Below, one piece after another: positions 37,525 through 47,140 of a stretch of 64,000 nucleotides of DNA. How positions within the stretch are numbered: position 1 is the first letter of the stretch; every line of letters begins with the position of its first letter. The notes under the pieces were generated by a model that ran no database searches, was not told the origin of the DNA, and was given only the letters and a program-made list of their open reading frames with translations. The stretch is from the NCBI RefSeq assembly GCF_014196505.1, contig NZ_JACIDW010000007.1, positions 113,915 through 177,914 of the forward strand, read 5' to 3'. The stretch comes from Rhizobium metallidurans (lineage in GTDB: Bacteria > Pseudomonadota > Alphaproteobacteria > Rhizobiales > Rhizobiaceae). Made by a program: the position numbers and the translations under genes.

Positions 37525-38535
37525 ATGACTATTCGTATGATGCTCATCAGCTCGGCAGCGGCTCTCGCAGCCGTATCGGGCGCTCAGGCTGCCGACGCTA
37601 TCGTCGCTGCTGAACCGGAAGCCGTAGAATACGTTCGCGTTTGCGACGCTTACGGCACCGGCTACTTCTACATCCCGGGCACGGAAACCTGCCTCAAGGT
37701 TAACGGCTACATCCGCGTGCAGGTCAACGCCAGCCCGGACGCTAGCGGCACGTCTGATTGGGACGCCGTTACCCGCGGTCAGCTGCAGTTCACGGCTAAG
37801 AGCGACACCGAATACGGCCCGCTCACCGGCGTTATCGTTCTGCAGACCAATGCAGACAACGCTTCGAGCCAGGTCGCCAAGCTTGACTCCGCTTATATCG
37901 ACATCGCCGGCTTCCGCGCTGGTCTGTTCTACAGCTGGTGGGACGATGGTCTCTCGGGCGAAACCGACGATATCGCCTCGGCCATCACCCTGCACAACTC
38001 CATTCGTTACCAGTATGAAGCCGACGGCTTCTACGCTGGCATCAGCGTCGACGAACTGGAAGACAGCTACTACAAGGCCGGCGAAACCGCCAACAACTTC
38101 GGCGTTGCCGCTGCTATCGGTGGTAAGGCCGGCGCCTTCACCTACCAGATCATCGGCAGCTACGACACCGACAACGAAGAAGGCGCTGTTCGCGCCATGG
38201 GCACCGTTGCAATCGGCCCGGGCACGCTCGGCCTCGCAGGTGTCTATTCTTCCGGCCCGAATGCTTACTACCAGAAGTCTGAGTGGGCACTGGCCGCCGA
38301 ATACGCCATCAAGGCAACCGACAAGCTGAAGATCACCCCCGGCTTCCAGTACTACGGCAACTACGGCATCGTCGCTGGTGACTTCGACAACAACAACGAC
38401 GCTTGGAAGGCCGGCGTAACGGTCGACTATCAGATCGTTGACAACTTCTACGCCAAGGCGACCGTCAACTACCTCGAAACCGACAAGGCTGACGGCGTAA
38501 CCACGGGCTTCTTCCGCCTGCAGCGCGCGTTCTAA
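37525..38535 (+). CDS. Outer-membrane porin, Omp2b/RopA family
   Basis: General porin of 336 residues. A signal peptide (MMLISSAAALAAVSGAQA, cut before ADAIVAAEPE) precedes the hallmark VEYVRVCDAYGTGYFYIPGT, with two cysteines (VCDAYG and ETCLKV) that frame a conserved N-terminal loop, then antiparallel beta strands ending with a C-terminal aromatic (RAF). Codon use is strongly biased, as expected for an abundant protein. ATG 37525 is preferred; ATG 37537 in the same frame is possible. Such porins are the major diffusion channels of Rhizobiales outer membranes. Confidence 0.93.
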   Translation: MTIRMMLISSAAALAAVSGAQAADAIVAAEPEAVEYVRVCDAYGTGYFYIPGTETCLKVNGYIRVQVNASPDASGTSDWDAVTRGQLQFTAKSDTEYGPLTGVIVLQTNADNASSQVAKLDSAYIDIAGFRAGLFYSWWDDGLSGETDDIASAITLHNSIRYQYEADGFYAGISVDELEDSYYKAGETANNFGVAAAIGGKAGAFTYQIIGSYDTDNEEGAVRAMGTVAIGPGTLGLAGVYSSGPNAYYQKSEWALAAEYAIKATDKLKITPGFQYYGNYGIVAGDFDNNNDAWKAGVTVDYQIVDNFYAKATVNYLETDKADGVTTGFFRLQRAF

Positions 38536-38541
38536 TAAATC

Positions 38542-38607
38542 TTCGGGCGCCACTCTTCGCTCACGCTGGATCACCCGATCCGGCGTGAGCGGAGGATGGC
38601 GCCCGAA
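38542..38607. repeat. Long nested inverted repeat after porin gene
   Basis: A 66-nt interrupted stem: TTCGGGCGCCA (38542-38552) with TGGCGCCCGAA (38597-38607), an inner GCTCACGC with GCGTGAGC, and GATC/GATC at the tip. It begins 6 nt after the porin stop. No T-run follows directly, so it may protect the 3' end of the mRNA rather than terminate transcription. Confidence 0.6.
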
Positions 38608-38648
38608 CCAGACGTTTCTGATCAGATTGACCTCCGATCAGTTTACGG

Positions 38649-38682
38649 AAGGTGGCGCGGTTTCCCTGCCGAGCCACCTTTT
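38649..38682 (+). terminator. Terminator after porin
   Basis: AAGGTGGC (38649-38656) pairs with GCCACCTT (38673-38680) and runs into TTTTG. It is a plausible intrinsic terminator for the porin transcript, placed before the convergent Rrf2 gene. Confidence 0.6.
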
Positions 38683-38699
38683 GCTATTGGATATAGAGG

Positions 38700-39188
38700 C
38701 TACTCCGCGGCGGCACGCCGCTCTGCCGCGCTTGTCTCGTCTGCCACGAGCTTTTGCCGCTCCACGTCGAGACGACGCAGCTCCGCCACGCTATCCTCCA
38801 CGGTCACCGATCCCAGCATATCGACAACCGCCTGCTCCGCCCGGTCGCAGAGATATTCGGAAAGATCGCCGATATTCTCGCCCACCAGACCGGCATGCGG
38901 GATTTCGTGGCGCGTCGCCCAGAGCTTCTTGCTTCCCGTCACGGCTGCGTAGATCTCGCTGAGCAGGATCTCCTTGCTCGCGCGTGCCAGCCGTATGCCG
39001 CCCTTCCCGCCTGGCACCGAAACGAGGATGCCGTTTTCCGTGAGCGGCGCCAGCAGCTTGCGCACGAAGCTCGCATTCGTGTCCAGCCCCACCGCAAGCG
39101 ATTGGCTCGTCGAGCGTACGCCGGCTTCGTCGTTGACGGCAACGCTGACGACGATCTGCATCGCCGTGGAAAAACGCGTATCGATCAT
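38700..39188 (-). CDS. Rrf2-family regulator without Fe-S cysteines
   Basis: A 162-residue winged-helix protein. IDTRFSTAMQIVVSVAVND, NASFVRKLLAPLTENGILVSV and PGGKGGIRLARA are Rrf2-type HTH and wing. Only one cysteine (C114) is present, so it cannot use the usual three-cysteine cluster; it belongs with YwnA/cluster-free members. ATG 39188 matches the family start; the in-frame codon at 39248 adds 20 unrelated residues. Target unknown; it converges on the porin. Confidence 0.85.
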   Translation of the reverse strand: MIDTRFSTAMQIVVSVAVNDEAGVRSTSQSLAVGLDTNASFVRKLLAPLTENGILVSVPGGKGGIRLARASKEILLSEIYAAVTGSKKLWATRHEIPHAGLVGENIGDLSEYLCDRAEQAVVDMLGSVTVEDSVAELRRLDVERQKLVADETSAAERRAAAE

Positions 39189-39350
39189 GCGGATCTTCAG
39201 CCTTGGGTTAAGGCAACAGGTGGCGAGGACATGGATGCACTGGGCCACACGCTGCAGCGGTAGGAGAAGTGATATTTCCCCTCAAATTGCATTGTCAATG
39301 AACAGCACCCGGAATCACACTTGTTTGATATTAGCGATCGCGTGATTATG

Positions 39351-40379
39351 CTAGAGCCAGCCGATGCGCCGGAGCGCCCACAGCGTCGCGATCGACGTGA
39401 CCGTCACGAAGCCGACGATGACGATAAACGCCCAGGTGTCGTTGACCCCGGGTATCCCGCCGACATTCATGCCGAACAGCCCGGCCACGACGCTCGGCGG
39501 CAAAAGCAGCGCCGCAAGCGCCGCGAGCCGGTTCGAATTGCGGGCGATGCGCTCGCTGATCACGGTCGACAGGTCGTCGTGCAGAATGCCGGTGCGGTCG
39601 CGGATCGCGTCGAGATATTCGATGAAGCGCATCAGCTTGTCGATCACCTCGCGCAGTCTCAGCTTGTCGCGCTCGATGAGCCACGGCGCGTCGTCATGCT
39701 CGATCCGGTTCAGCGCATCGCGCTGCGGCGCCAGATAGCGGCGCAGCTGCACGGAACCGCGGCGCAGAAGCTTCAGCCGCTCGCGAACCTCGCCCGCCTC
39801 GCCGTGAAAGACCATCTCGTCGAGTTCGTCGACCTCCTCGTCCATCCCGTCGAGAACCGGTTCGAGGTCGCGCACCAGCTTTTCGCCGATCAGCGCCAGG
39901 AGATCGCCGCTGCGCTGCGGCCCCTTGCCCTTCTCCAGCGCCGCCCGGATATCGCGAAGCGCGGTGATATAGTGGCCGCTGTCGCGCAGCGAAACGACGC
40001 GGTCTCCGTCCACCCACAGATGCAGCGGCACGAGATCGAGCTCCGAATGCTGCTCCTCGGCCTCATCAGGGGCGGTGGCGCAGACGCCGCGCAGGATGAT
40101 CAGCAATCCGTCATCGACGGGCTCGACGCGCGGCCGCGTCTCCTCCTCCAGCAGGGCTTCCGCCACGAAACTATCGAAACCGCCTTTGCGGTTCACCCAT
40201 TCGGCGGCGGCCGGATGGTCGCGTTCCAGATGCAGCCAGATCACGCCATCGCCGGGCTTCCAGGCGCAGACACCGTCCATGTCGATCTGCCTGCAGCCGC
40301 CGCGCCCATCAAGGAGCAACGCGAAGCGTATCCCTGGTTCGACACCGTAACTTGCCATCGGCGCACTCGCAGTCTTCAT
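39351..40379 (-). CDS. zntB: CorA/ZntB-type divalent metal transporter
   Basis: A 342-residue CorA-superfamily protein with a large cytosolic alpha/beta domain, a long stalk helix (roughly residues 235-290) and two C-terminal membrane helices. The pore motif is FGMNVGGIPG: GMN followed by GGIP is the form seen in ZntB proteins, which transport zinc, rather than the YGMNF of many magnesium CorA proteins. Start ATG 40379. It stands alone. Zinc as substrate is inferred from the motif. Confidence 0.88.
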   Translation of the reverse strand: MKTASAPMASYGVEPGIRFALLLDGRGGCRQIDMDGVCAWKPGDGVIWLHLERDHPAAAEWVNRKGGFDSFVAEALLEEETRPRVEPVDDGLLIILRGVCATAPDEAEEQHSELDLVPLHLWVDGDRVVSLRDSGHYITALRDIRAALEKGKGPQRSGDLLALIGEKLVRDLEPVLDGMDEEVDELDEMVFHGEAGEVRERLKLLRRGSVQLRRYLAPQRDALNRIEHDDAPWLIERDKLRLREVIDKLMRFIEYLDAIRDRTGILHDDLSTVISERIARNSNRLAALAALLLPPSVVAGLFGMNVGGIPGVNDTWAFIVIVGFVTVTSIATLWALRRIGWL

Positions 40380-40653
40380 TGCCGGTCCTTGCCCGCCGGG
40401 GGTGACGGAAACAGAGCCAACTCTCTGAATATTAGCGGGATTCTACCATGTCGCGGAAAGGACGCAACATCGTCCCCGCCCGACCGAACGGGCCATGTCC
40501 GGAACGCCGCGAAAGCGCCTGCCACCCTCGCCTTCCATCCACAGCCCACATGGCTCTGGTCGTGCAGTTTGATAATTATGTCGTAGACAGGCTCTACACG
40601 TCGCGTTTCTATCCCTAAAATCCGATCTCAATATTCAATCAGGGTCGCACTCA

Positions 40654-43215
40654 ATGGCAGAGTTTCCTAAGCAGGCTAAGGTCGTCATCATCGGTCTCGG
40701 CGGCATCGTCGGCGCATCCATCGCCCATCACCTGATCGAGCGCGGATGGGACGACATCGTCGGCATCGACAAATCGGGCATACCCACGGACATCGGCTCG
40801 ACCGCCCACGCCTCGGACTTCTGTTACACCACGTCACACGATTATCTCTCGGTCTGGACCACCCAGTATTCGATCGATTTCTACGAGAAGATGGGCCACT
40901 ACTCCCGCATCGGCGGTTTGGAAGTCGCCCGCACCGGCGACGACGCCTGGATGGAAGAGATCAAGCGCAAGCTGAGCTCCGCCAAGGCCTTCGGCACCCG
41001 GGCGCATTACGTCTCGCCCGCTGAGATCAAGCAGATGTTCCCGCTGATCGAGGAAGATCAGGTCCAGGGCGGCATGTTCGATCCCGACGCCGGCCTCGTC
41101 ATCCCGCGCTCGCAGACCGTTGCCGGCAAGCTGGTCGATGCCGCCGAGAAATCCGGCAAGCTCAGGATGTTCGGCAACACGCCGGCCCAGTCGCTGATCG
41201 TCGAGGGCGGCCGCATCAAGGGCGTCGTCACTCATCGCGGCACCATCATGGCCGATCACGTCATCGTCTGCGCCGGCCTCTGGGGCCGCCTGATCGCCGA
41301 AATGGTCGGCGAGGACCTGCCGGTCATGCCGGTCGACCACCCCCTCACCTTCTTCGGCCCCTATAACGAGTTCGAAGGCACGGGCAAGGAAATCGGCTAC
41401 CCGCTGCTGCGCGACCAGGGCAACTCCGCCTATATGCGCGACACCGGCGACCCGAAGACCACCGAAGGCGGCCAGATCGAGTGGGGCTACTACGAGACCA
41501 CCAATCCGCGCATGTGCCACCCACGCGAGCTTCTCGAAAAGCACGAGGCGCGCCTCTCGCCCTCGCAGCGCGACCTGGAAATGGAGCAGATCCTCGAGCC
41601 GCTCGAGCGTGCCATGGAACTGACGCCGATCCTCGGCGAACTCGGCTATAATGAAGGCCATTCCTTCAACGGCCTGCTGCAGGTCTCCGCCGCCGGCGGC
41701 CCCTCCTGCGGCGAGAGCCAGAAGGTGCGCGGCCTCTGGTACTGCGTCGCCATCTGGGTCAAGGACGGTCCGGGCTACGGCAAGCTCATCGCCGACTGGA
41801 TGACCGACGGCCGCACCGAGATCGACCACAACTCGATCGACTACTCGCGCTTCTACCCGCACCAGCTGACCGAGGACTTCATCGCCGGCCGCTGCTACGA
41901 AGCCGCGCAGAAGATCTACTTCCCCGCTGTCCACACCCGCGAACCTTACGCGTCGGGCCGCAACGCCAAGCGCTCGCCCTTCTACGAGCGCGAAAAGGAG
42001 CTCGGCGGCTACTTCATGGAGCTCGGCGGCTGGGAACGCGCCCATGGCTACAAGGCCAACGAGCACCTGCTGGAGAAATACGGTTCCCAAGTTCCGGTGC
42101 GCGAAAACGAGTGGGACAACCGCCACTTCTGGCGCGTCTCCAACGCCGAGCATCTGGCGATGAGCGAGGATTGCGGCATCGTCAACCTCAGCCACTTCCA
42201 CATGGTCGACCTTGAGGGCCCCGATCATGTCGAGCTGCTCGAATGGCTCTGCGCCGCCAAGATCGGCGGTGACGCCAATATCGGCAAGGGCATCTACACC
42301 CACTTCCTCGACGACGAGGGCATGGTGCGCGCCGACTTCACCGTCATCCGCATGGCCGACCGCTGCCGCCTCATCAACGGCGCCGATGCCGGCCCGCGCG
42401 ACTTCCACTACATGAAGCGCGTGGCCGAGGATCGCGGTCTCGACGTGACGATCACGGACGTCTCGGAAAAGTTCATCACGATCGGCATCTGGGGCCCGAA
42501 TGCCCGCGACACGCTGAAGAAGGTCGTGGCCGATCCGGCGGCACTCGATCCCGAAAACTTCGCCTTCGCGGCCATCAAGCCGATCGAGATATCAGGCAAG
42601 ACGGTCACCGCCTTCCGCATCTCCTATGTCGGCGAGCAGGGCTGGGAACTGCACATGAAGTACGAGGATGGCCTCGCCGTCTGGGACGCGCTGCGCGCCA
42701 CCGGCGTCATGCCCTTCGGCGTCGAGACCTACGCCAACTCGCGCCGCATGGAAAAGTCGCTGCGCCTGCAGAACGGCGACCTTCTCACCCAGTACAATCT
42801 GCTGGAAGCCGATCTCGCCCGCCCGAAGGTCAAGGAAGCCGATTTCCGCGGCAAGGCCAAGCACCTGGAATACAAGGCCCGCGAACACCAGCCGGCGATG
42901 CTCTGCACCCTCGTCATGACCGAAAACACCGACAGCAAGGGCGTCAAGCGCTACCCCGTCGGCTCCATGCCGGTCATGGACCCTGAAACAGGCAAGACGC
43001 TGGTCGATAGCCTCGGCCGCATCTCCTACACGACCTCGGTCGCCTACGGTCCGACGGTCGGCAAGAACATCGCCCTTGCCTATCTTCCGCAGGAATACTG
43101 CCAGGTCGGCCGCAAGCTGAACGTCGAGTATTTCGCCGAGACCTATCCGGTCGAGGTCGTCAGCGTCGGCTACAAGCCGATCTACGACCCGGAGAACCTG
43201 AAGCCGCGCACCTGA
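40654..43215 (+). CDS. FAD-dependent dimethylglycine/sarcosine dehydrogenase-type oxidoreductase with GcvT domain
   Basis: An 853-residue protein in two parts. The N-terminal D-amino-acid-oxidase-type domain has the FAD loop GLGGIVGASIAHHL and the segment GSTAHAS, whose His aligns with the covalently flavinylated His of dimethylglycine dehydrogenases. The C-terminal half is GcvT-like (folate-binding glycine cleavage T), containing SNAEHLAMSEDCGIVNLSHF, SYVGEQGWELHMKYEDGLAVW and a GCV_T_C domain. Such enzymes demethylate N-methylated glycine or related amines, passing one-carbon units to tetrahydrofolate. Monocistronic with a terminator after it. Confidence 0.9.
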   Translation: MAEFPKQAKVVIIGLGGIVGASIAHHLIERGWDDIVGIDKSGIPTDIGSTAHASDFCYTTSHDYLSVWTTQYSIDFYEKMGHYSRIGGLEVARTGDDAWMEEIKRKLSSAKAFGTRAHYVSPAEIKQMFPLIEEDQVQGGMFDPDAGLVIPRSQTVAGKLVDAAEKSGKLRMFGNTPAQSLIVEGGRIKGVVTHRGTIMADHVIVCAGLWGRLIAEMVGEDLPVMPVDHPLTFFGPYNEFEGTGKEIGYPLLRDQGNSAYMRDTGDPKTTEGGQIEWGYYETTNPRMCHPRELLEKHEARLSPSQRDLEMEQILEPLERAMELTPILGELGYNEGHSFNGLLQVSAAGGPSCGESQKVRGLWYCVAIWVKDGPGYGKLIADWMTDGRTEIDHNSIDYSRFYPHQLTEDFIAGRCYEAAQKIYFPAVHTREPYASGRNAKRSPFYEREKELGGYFMELGGWERAHGYKANEHLLEKYGSQVPVRENEWDNRHFWRVSNAEHLAMSEDCGIVNLSHFHMVDLEGPDHVELLEWLCAAKIGGDANIGKGIYTHFLDDEGMVRADFTVIRMADRCRLINGADAGPRDFHYMKRVAEDRGLDVTITDVSEKFITIGIWGPNARDTLKKVVADPAALDPENFAFAAIKPIEISGKTVTAFRISYVGEQGWELHMKYEDGLAVWDALRATGVMPFGVETYANSRRMEKSLRLQNGDLLTQYNLLEADLARPKVKEADFRGKAKHLEYKAREHQPAMLCTLVMTENTDSKGVKRYPVGSMPVMDPETGKTLVDSLGRISYTTSVAYGPTVGKNIALAYLPQEYCQVGRKLNVEYFAETYPVEVVSVGYKPIYDPENLKPRT

Positions 43216-43243
43216 TCGCGCCCTGCTTTTCAAGGCATAAGCA

Positions 43244-43282
43244 AAACAGCCCGCGGGCTCTCTCCCGCAGGCTGTTTCATTT
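43244..43282 (+). terminator. Terminator between convergent genes
   Basis: AAACAGCC (43244-43251) and GGCTGTTT (43270-43277) enclose a further GCGGG/CCCGC stem. CATTTTC follows on the plus strand and AAAA precedes it, so it may work in both directions, for the flavoprotein gene and the cytochrome gene (stop at 43336). Confidence 0.7.
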
Positions 43283-43335
43283 TCAGTCTCATGGAGAGAA
43301 CCGGCCGCGCATCACTACGCAGCCGGCCTCCTGTC

Positions 43336-44652
43336 CTAGCGCTTCTCTTCGCGAACGGCCGAAACGTCGGCGGCCGAAACGGCGGCCGCCTTGTTGTTCC
43401 AGCCTTCGCGCAGGAAGGTCGCGAGTGCGGCGACTTCGTCATCCGAGAGGCGGTTTTCGTAGCCTTGCATGCGCAGCTTCATCGGGCGATCCGGCGTCGA
43501 GGGCAATTCGGCGCCTTGCAGGATCACGCTGATCAGGCCCTTGGGCGACGGTGCCGTGACCAGCGAGTTGCCGTCCAGCTCCGGGAAGGTCTCGCCGGCG
43601 CCCTTGCCGCTCACCATGTGGCAGGCAGCGCAGTTGTCGAGGTAGAGGCGCGGGCCGAGCGGCATGTCGGGCTTTGCCTCCGACAGCAGCGTTTCGGTCG
43701 CCGTCACCTCGGCCTTCTCCGGCTGTGTGGTCGGAGCGGAGGAACCATCGCCGCCGATCTTCTTCAGATAGGTGGCGATCGCGAGGTTGTCGTCCTTCGT
43801 CATGTACTGAAGCGAGTCGCGAACGACGAGCATCATTTCGCCGGTAGCGCTCGAGTGAGCGTTGCGGGCGGTCGACAGATAGGCTGCAAGCTCCTCGGTG
43901 CTCCACGACTGCACGGCACTTGCCGGACCGCGAAGGTCGGGCGCCGTGAAGCCGTCGATCTCGCCACCGGAAAGGAAGGCCTTGTCCTTCGCGCTCGTGC
44001 CGGACGAAATCATCAGCGGGTTGCGCTGCGTGTGGCAGGTCGAGCAGTGTCCCGGCCCCTCGACCAGATAGGCACCGCGATTGAACACGGCATCCTCGCC
44101 CTGGGTCGGCTGGAAACCGGCCTTGCCGAGGGCGAGCCAGTTCCAGGCGCGCAGGCCGAAGCGCAGGTTGAACGGGAAAGCGAGGTTGGTTTCCGGCACC
44201 GTGCTGGAGACCGGCTGCACCTCGTTCATGAAGTAGTCGTAGAGCGACACGACGTCTTCTTCCGAGAGCTTGCGATAGCTGTCGTAGGGCATCGCCGGAT
44301 AGAGGTGCGTGCCGTTGGGCGTCACGCCGTCGTAAAGGGCGGCGCGGAAATCGGCGAGCGTCCAGTTGCCGATGCCGGTGTCCTTGTCGGGCGTGATGTT
44401 GGTGGTCCAGATCGTGCCCATCGGGCTCTGGATGGCGCGGCCGCCGGCGAAAGGCTTGCCGCCCTCGGAGGTGTGGCAGGCCATGCAGTCCGATGCACGC
44501 ATGACATATTCACCCTGCCCCTTGGCCGGCTTGAAGTCGGCGGCGAGCTCGGTGACCGGGCCTGTGCGCTGCACCGGCACGAAGATGAAGGCGACAAGGG
44601 CGGCAACGCCCAGAACGACGAGCACGCCGAGAACGCGAATGAGTTTCTTCAT
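43336..44652 (-). CDS. Triheme cytochrome c subunit of membrane sugar/alcohol dehydrogenase
   Basis: Periplasmic cytochrome of 438 residues with an N-terminal signal/anchor (LIRVLGVLVVLGVAALVAFIF) and three heme c sites: CMACH at 56-60, CSTCH at 203-207 and CAACH at 341-345. This triheme layout is that of gluconate 2-dehydrogenase, fructose dehydrogenase and FAD-glucose dehydrogenase complexes. It passes electrons from the flavoprotein to ubiquinone. AAGGAG lies 7 nt before the ATG. It is the last gene of a three-gene operon, 11 bp after the GMC subunit. Confidence 0.93.
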   Translation of the reverse strand: MKKLIRVLGVLVVLGVAALVAFIFVPVQRTGPVTELAADFKPAKGQGEYVMRASDCMACHTSEGGKPFAGGRAIQSPMGTIWTTNITPDKDTGIGNWTLADFRAALYDGVTPNGTHLYPAMPYDSYRKLSEEDVVSLYDYFMNEVQPVSSTVPETNLAFPFNLRFGLRAWNWLALGKAGFQPTQGEDAVFNRGAYLVEGPGHCSTCHTQRNPLMISSGTSAKDKAFLSGGEIDGFTAPDLRGPASAVQSWSTEELAAYLSTARNAHSSATGEMMLVVRDSLQYMTKDDNLAIATYLKKIGGDGSSAPTTQPEKAEVTATETLLSEAKPDMPLGPRLYLDNCAACHMVSGKGAGETFPELDGNSLVTAPSPKGLISVILQGAELPSTPDRPMKLRMQGYENRLSDDEVAALATFLREGWNNKAAAVSAADVSAVREEKR

Positions 44653-44663
44653 CTCTGTTCTCC

Positions 44664-46433
44664 TTATGCCAGCGGCCGCGGGTTGGGCAGGTAATCCTTG
44701 CGGATGTGATATGCCGCCCAGTAGGCCAGACCGCCGACCATGCCGGTCGGGTTGTACTGCGTGTTCTGCGGGAAGGTGCTGGCGCCCATGACGAAGACGT
44801 TATGCGCATCCCAGGACTGCAGGTACCGGTTGAGAACCGATGTCTTCGGGTCGTCGCCGGTGACGGTGCCGCCGGTATTGTGGGTCGTCTGGTAAGGACG
44901 GACGTCGAACATGGCGCCTTCCTTCTTGAAGCCTTCCTGCATCGTGGTCGGGTTCATCGACTTGGCGATCGGTTCCATCTTCTGCTTCATGAACTGCGTC
45001 TGGCGGATTTCGTTGTCGTGCCAGTTGTAGGTCATGCGCAGCATCGGACGGCCGTGGCGGTCCTTGTAGGTCGGGTCGAGGTCGAGGTAGTGGCCGCGAT
45101 AGGACATGACGGAGCCGTGGGCGCCGATGTTCATCGCATGGCCGTACCACTCGCCAATGCCCTTCTTCCAGCCTGCGCCCCAGCTCGGGGTGCCAGCCGG
45201 CAGCGGCATGGTGTGGCCGGGCTGACCATTGGTCTGGCCGGCACGCCAATAGGCGCCGCCGACGAAGCCTTCCTTGGCGAAGTCGATATTGTCGATGCCG
45301 AAATCGTCGATGCAGAAGCCGTTGGCGCCCGTGCCGATGAAGGGGTTGAACTCCTCGTCCTTGAAGAACAGCGTGTAGCCGCCGGTGATCTGGTAGGCGT
45401 AGTTACGGCCGACGACACCTTCATTGGTGTTGGGATCGTAAGGCTGGCCGATCCCCGACACCAGCATCAGGTGAACGTTGTTCAGCGAGAAGGCGGTGAG
45501 GATGACGAGGTCGGCCGGCTGGAAGACCTCTTCGCCCGTCTTGTGGTCGAAATAAGTGACACCCGTCGCCGTCTTGCGGTCGGCGGCCATCTCGACGCGC
45601 AGCACTTCAGCCTGCACGCGGTATTCGAAGTTCGTCTTGCGCTTCAAGGCGTCGATGATCGCCGTCTGGGGAGAGGACTTCGAATAGTTGTAGCAGCCGT
45701 AGCGCTCGCAGAAACCGCAATGGTTACACGGTCCCATCTGCATGTTGTATTCGTTGACATAGTCCTTCGAGGCGATACCGCCGGGGCTCGGGAACGGATG
45801 ATAGCCCGCCGCCTTCGCCGCATCGCGGAACTTCACGCCATCCCAGGTCGACGCCATGGCCGGCATCGGATAGTCGTTGGAACGCGGCGCCTCGAACGGA
45901 TTGCCGCCCTCGACGATCTTGCCGTTGACGTTGCCGGCCTGGCCGGAAATGCCGGCGACCTTCTCGAAGCGGTCGAAATGCGGTTCGAGCTCTTCGTAGG
46001 TCATCGGATAGTCCTGGATCGTCATGTCCTCGGTCATGACGCCGGCGCCGAATTTCTCGGTCACGTAGGACTTCAGGCGATATTCCGACTGCATCGGACG
46101 CCAGTTCAGCCCGTTCCAGTGGGTACCGGCGCCGCCGACGCCGGTGCCGAGCAGGAAGGTGCCGAGGCTGCGGTAAGGCAGCGCGGTTTCATCCAGCGAA
46201 CGGCGGATGGTGACCGTCGTGTTCGCCGGCTTTTCCATCATGCCGTAGCGGATGCCGTATTTCAGCTCGTCGATCATGTTCGGATACTGGAAATCGGGAA
46301 CGGTCGCCTGGTCGTGACCACGCTCCAGCGCCAGCACTTCCAGGCCTTCGTTGGCCAGTTCCATGCCCATGATCGCGCCGGTCCAGCCGAAGCCGACCAG
46401 AACGACGTCTTTCTTCTTTTCTGTACGTGCCAT
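44664..46433 (-). CDS. GMC flavoprotein subunit (gluconate 2-dehydrogenase type)
   Basis: Catalytic FAD subunit of 589 residues. The FAD loop VVLVGFGWTGAIMGMEL is a GMC variant, followed by GTGVGGAGTHWNGLNWR and a C-terminal GMC domain with THNTGGT and GASTFPQNTQYNPTG. A cysteine group CNHCGFCERYGC near residue 235 resembles the Fe-S/Cys segment of related dehydrogenases. It has no signal of its own; it is probably carried to the periplasm by the Tat-tagged small subunit encoded 5 bp upstream. It oxidises a sugar or sugar acid; the exact substrate is unknown. Confidence 0.92.
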   Translation of the reverse strand: MARTEKKKDVVLVGFGWTGAIMGMELANEGLEVLALERGHDQATVPDFQYPNMIDELKYGIRYGMMEKPANTTVTIRRSLDETALPYRSLGTFLLGTGVGGAGTHWNGLNWRPMQSEYRLKSYVTEKFGAGVMTEDMTIQDYPMTYEELEPHFDRFEKVAGISGQAGNVNGKIVEGGNPFEAPRSNDYPMPAMASTWDGVKFRDAAKAAGYHPFPSPGGIASKDYVNEYNMQMGPCNHCGFCERYGCYNYSKSSPQTAIIDALKRKTNFEYRVQAEVLRVEMAADRKTATGVTYFDHKTGEEVFQPADLVILTAFSLNNVHLMLVSGIGQPYDPNTNEGVVGRNYAYQITGGYTLFFKDEEFNPFIGTGANGFCIDDFGIDNIDFAKEGFVGGAYWRAGQTNGQPGHTMPLPAGTPSWGAGWKKGIGEWYGHAMNIGAHGSVMSYRGHYLDLDPTYKDRHGRPMLRMTYNWHDNEIRQTQFMKQKMEPIAKSMNPTTMQEGFKKEGAMFDVRPYQTTHNTGGTVTGDDPKTSVLNRYLQSWDAHNVFVMGASTFPQNTQYNPTGMVGGLAYWAAYHIRKDYLPNPRPLA

Positions 46434-46438
46434 GACGG

Positions 46439-47140
46439 TTAGCCCCTTTCGCCGGAGATCGAGACGGGGCCAAGCGGATACTTGACGTTATGCTTTCCAA
46501 CCCACTCCTTGTAGCTGCCGCGGGCGCCCGGGAAGCCGATATACTTCCAGGCAGCCATGCCGTGGTTGCCGCCATACATCGGGTCGGAGAAGTAGCCTTC
46601 CTTGGTGTTGGCAAGCAGGATGCCGAAGAAATCGCGCAGCTCGGGCTTGATCTTCATCTCGTCCTTCTGGAGCGAGGTCAGCGCCTTGTCCTGCGTCGCC
46701 GCGTCGAGCTCGGCGAAGATCTTGCCGTGGGTGGTCTTGCACCACTCGTCGAAGAACGGGATGGCCTGCTGGTAGATTTGAAGCGGGTTAAGCGGGGTCT
46801 GCCAGCCGCGCAGCGGGCTCGCCGCCGGCTCGTATGGTCCGACCATGTACCAGTCGGACGCCTTGCCGTAATCGCCGGCGAGCTGCTTGTCGATGAAGAC
46901 GGGCACGCGGGTCTCGATCGCGCCGGGGCCATCGCCCTCCGACGGGATCAGTCTCGCGACCGCTGCCATGACGAAGGCCCACTCGGTGGGCGTCAGACAG
47001 TCCGGTTTGTATTCGGTGAGGGCGACGGGTTCGGGTTTGGCTTCGGCTTTTGCCGCGCCGGCAATGCCGGCAATGGCCGCGGTCGCCGCGGAAGCTTTCA
47101 GGAAGCTTCTGCGGGACGGCCGGCCCGGGAGGTCTCTCAT
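46439..47140 (-). CDS. Gluconate 2-dehydrogenase subunit 3 family protein (Tat-exported chaperone subunit)
   Basis: Small subunit of 233 residues with a twin-arginine signal SRRSFLKASAATAAIAGIAG. The remainder (LTPTEWAFVMAAVARLIPSEGDGPGA ... FFGILLANTKEGYFSDPMYGGN) is the subunit-3 family. It is thought to escort the folded FAD subunit through the Tat system. AAGGAG lies 8 nt before the ATG. It is the first gene of the operon subunit 3 - GMC - cytochrome. Confidence 0.93.
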   Translation of the reverse strand: MRDLPGRPSRRSFLKASAATAAIAGIAGAAKAEAKPEPVALTEYKPDCLTPTEWAFVMAAVARLIPSEGDGPGAIETRVPVFIDKQLAGDYGKASDWYMVGPYEPAASPLRGWQTPLNPLQIYQQAIPFFDEWCKTTHGKIFAELDAATQDKALTSLQKDEMKIKPELRDFFGILLANTKEGYFSDPMYGGNHGMAAWKYIGFPGARGSYKEWVGKHNVKYPLGPVSISGERG

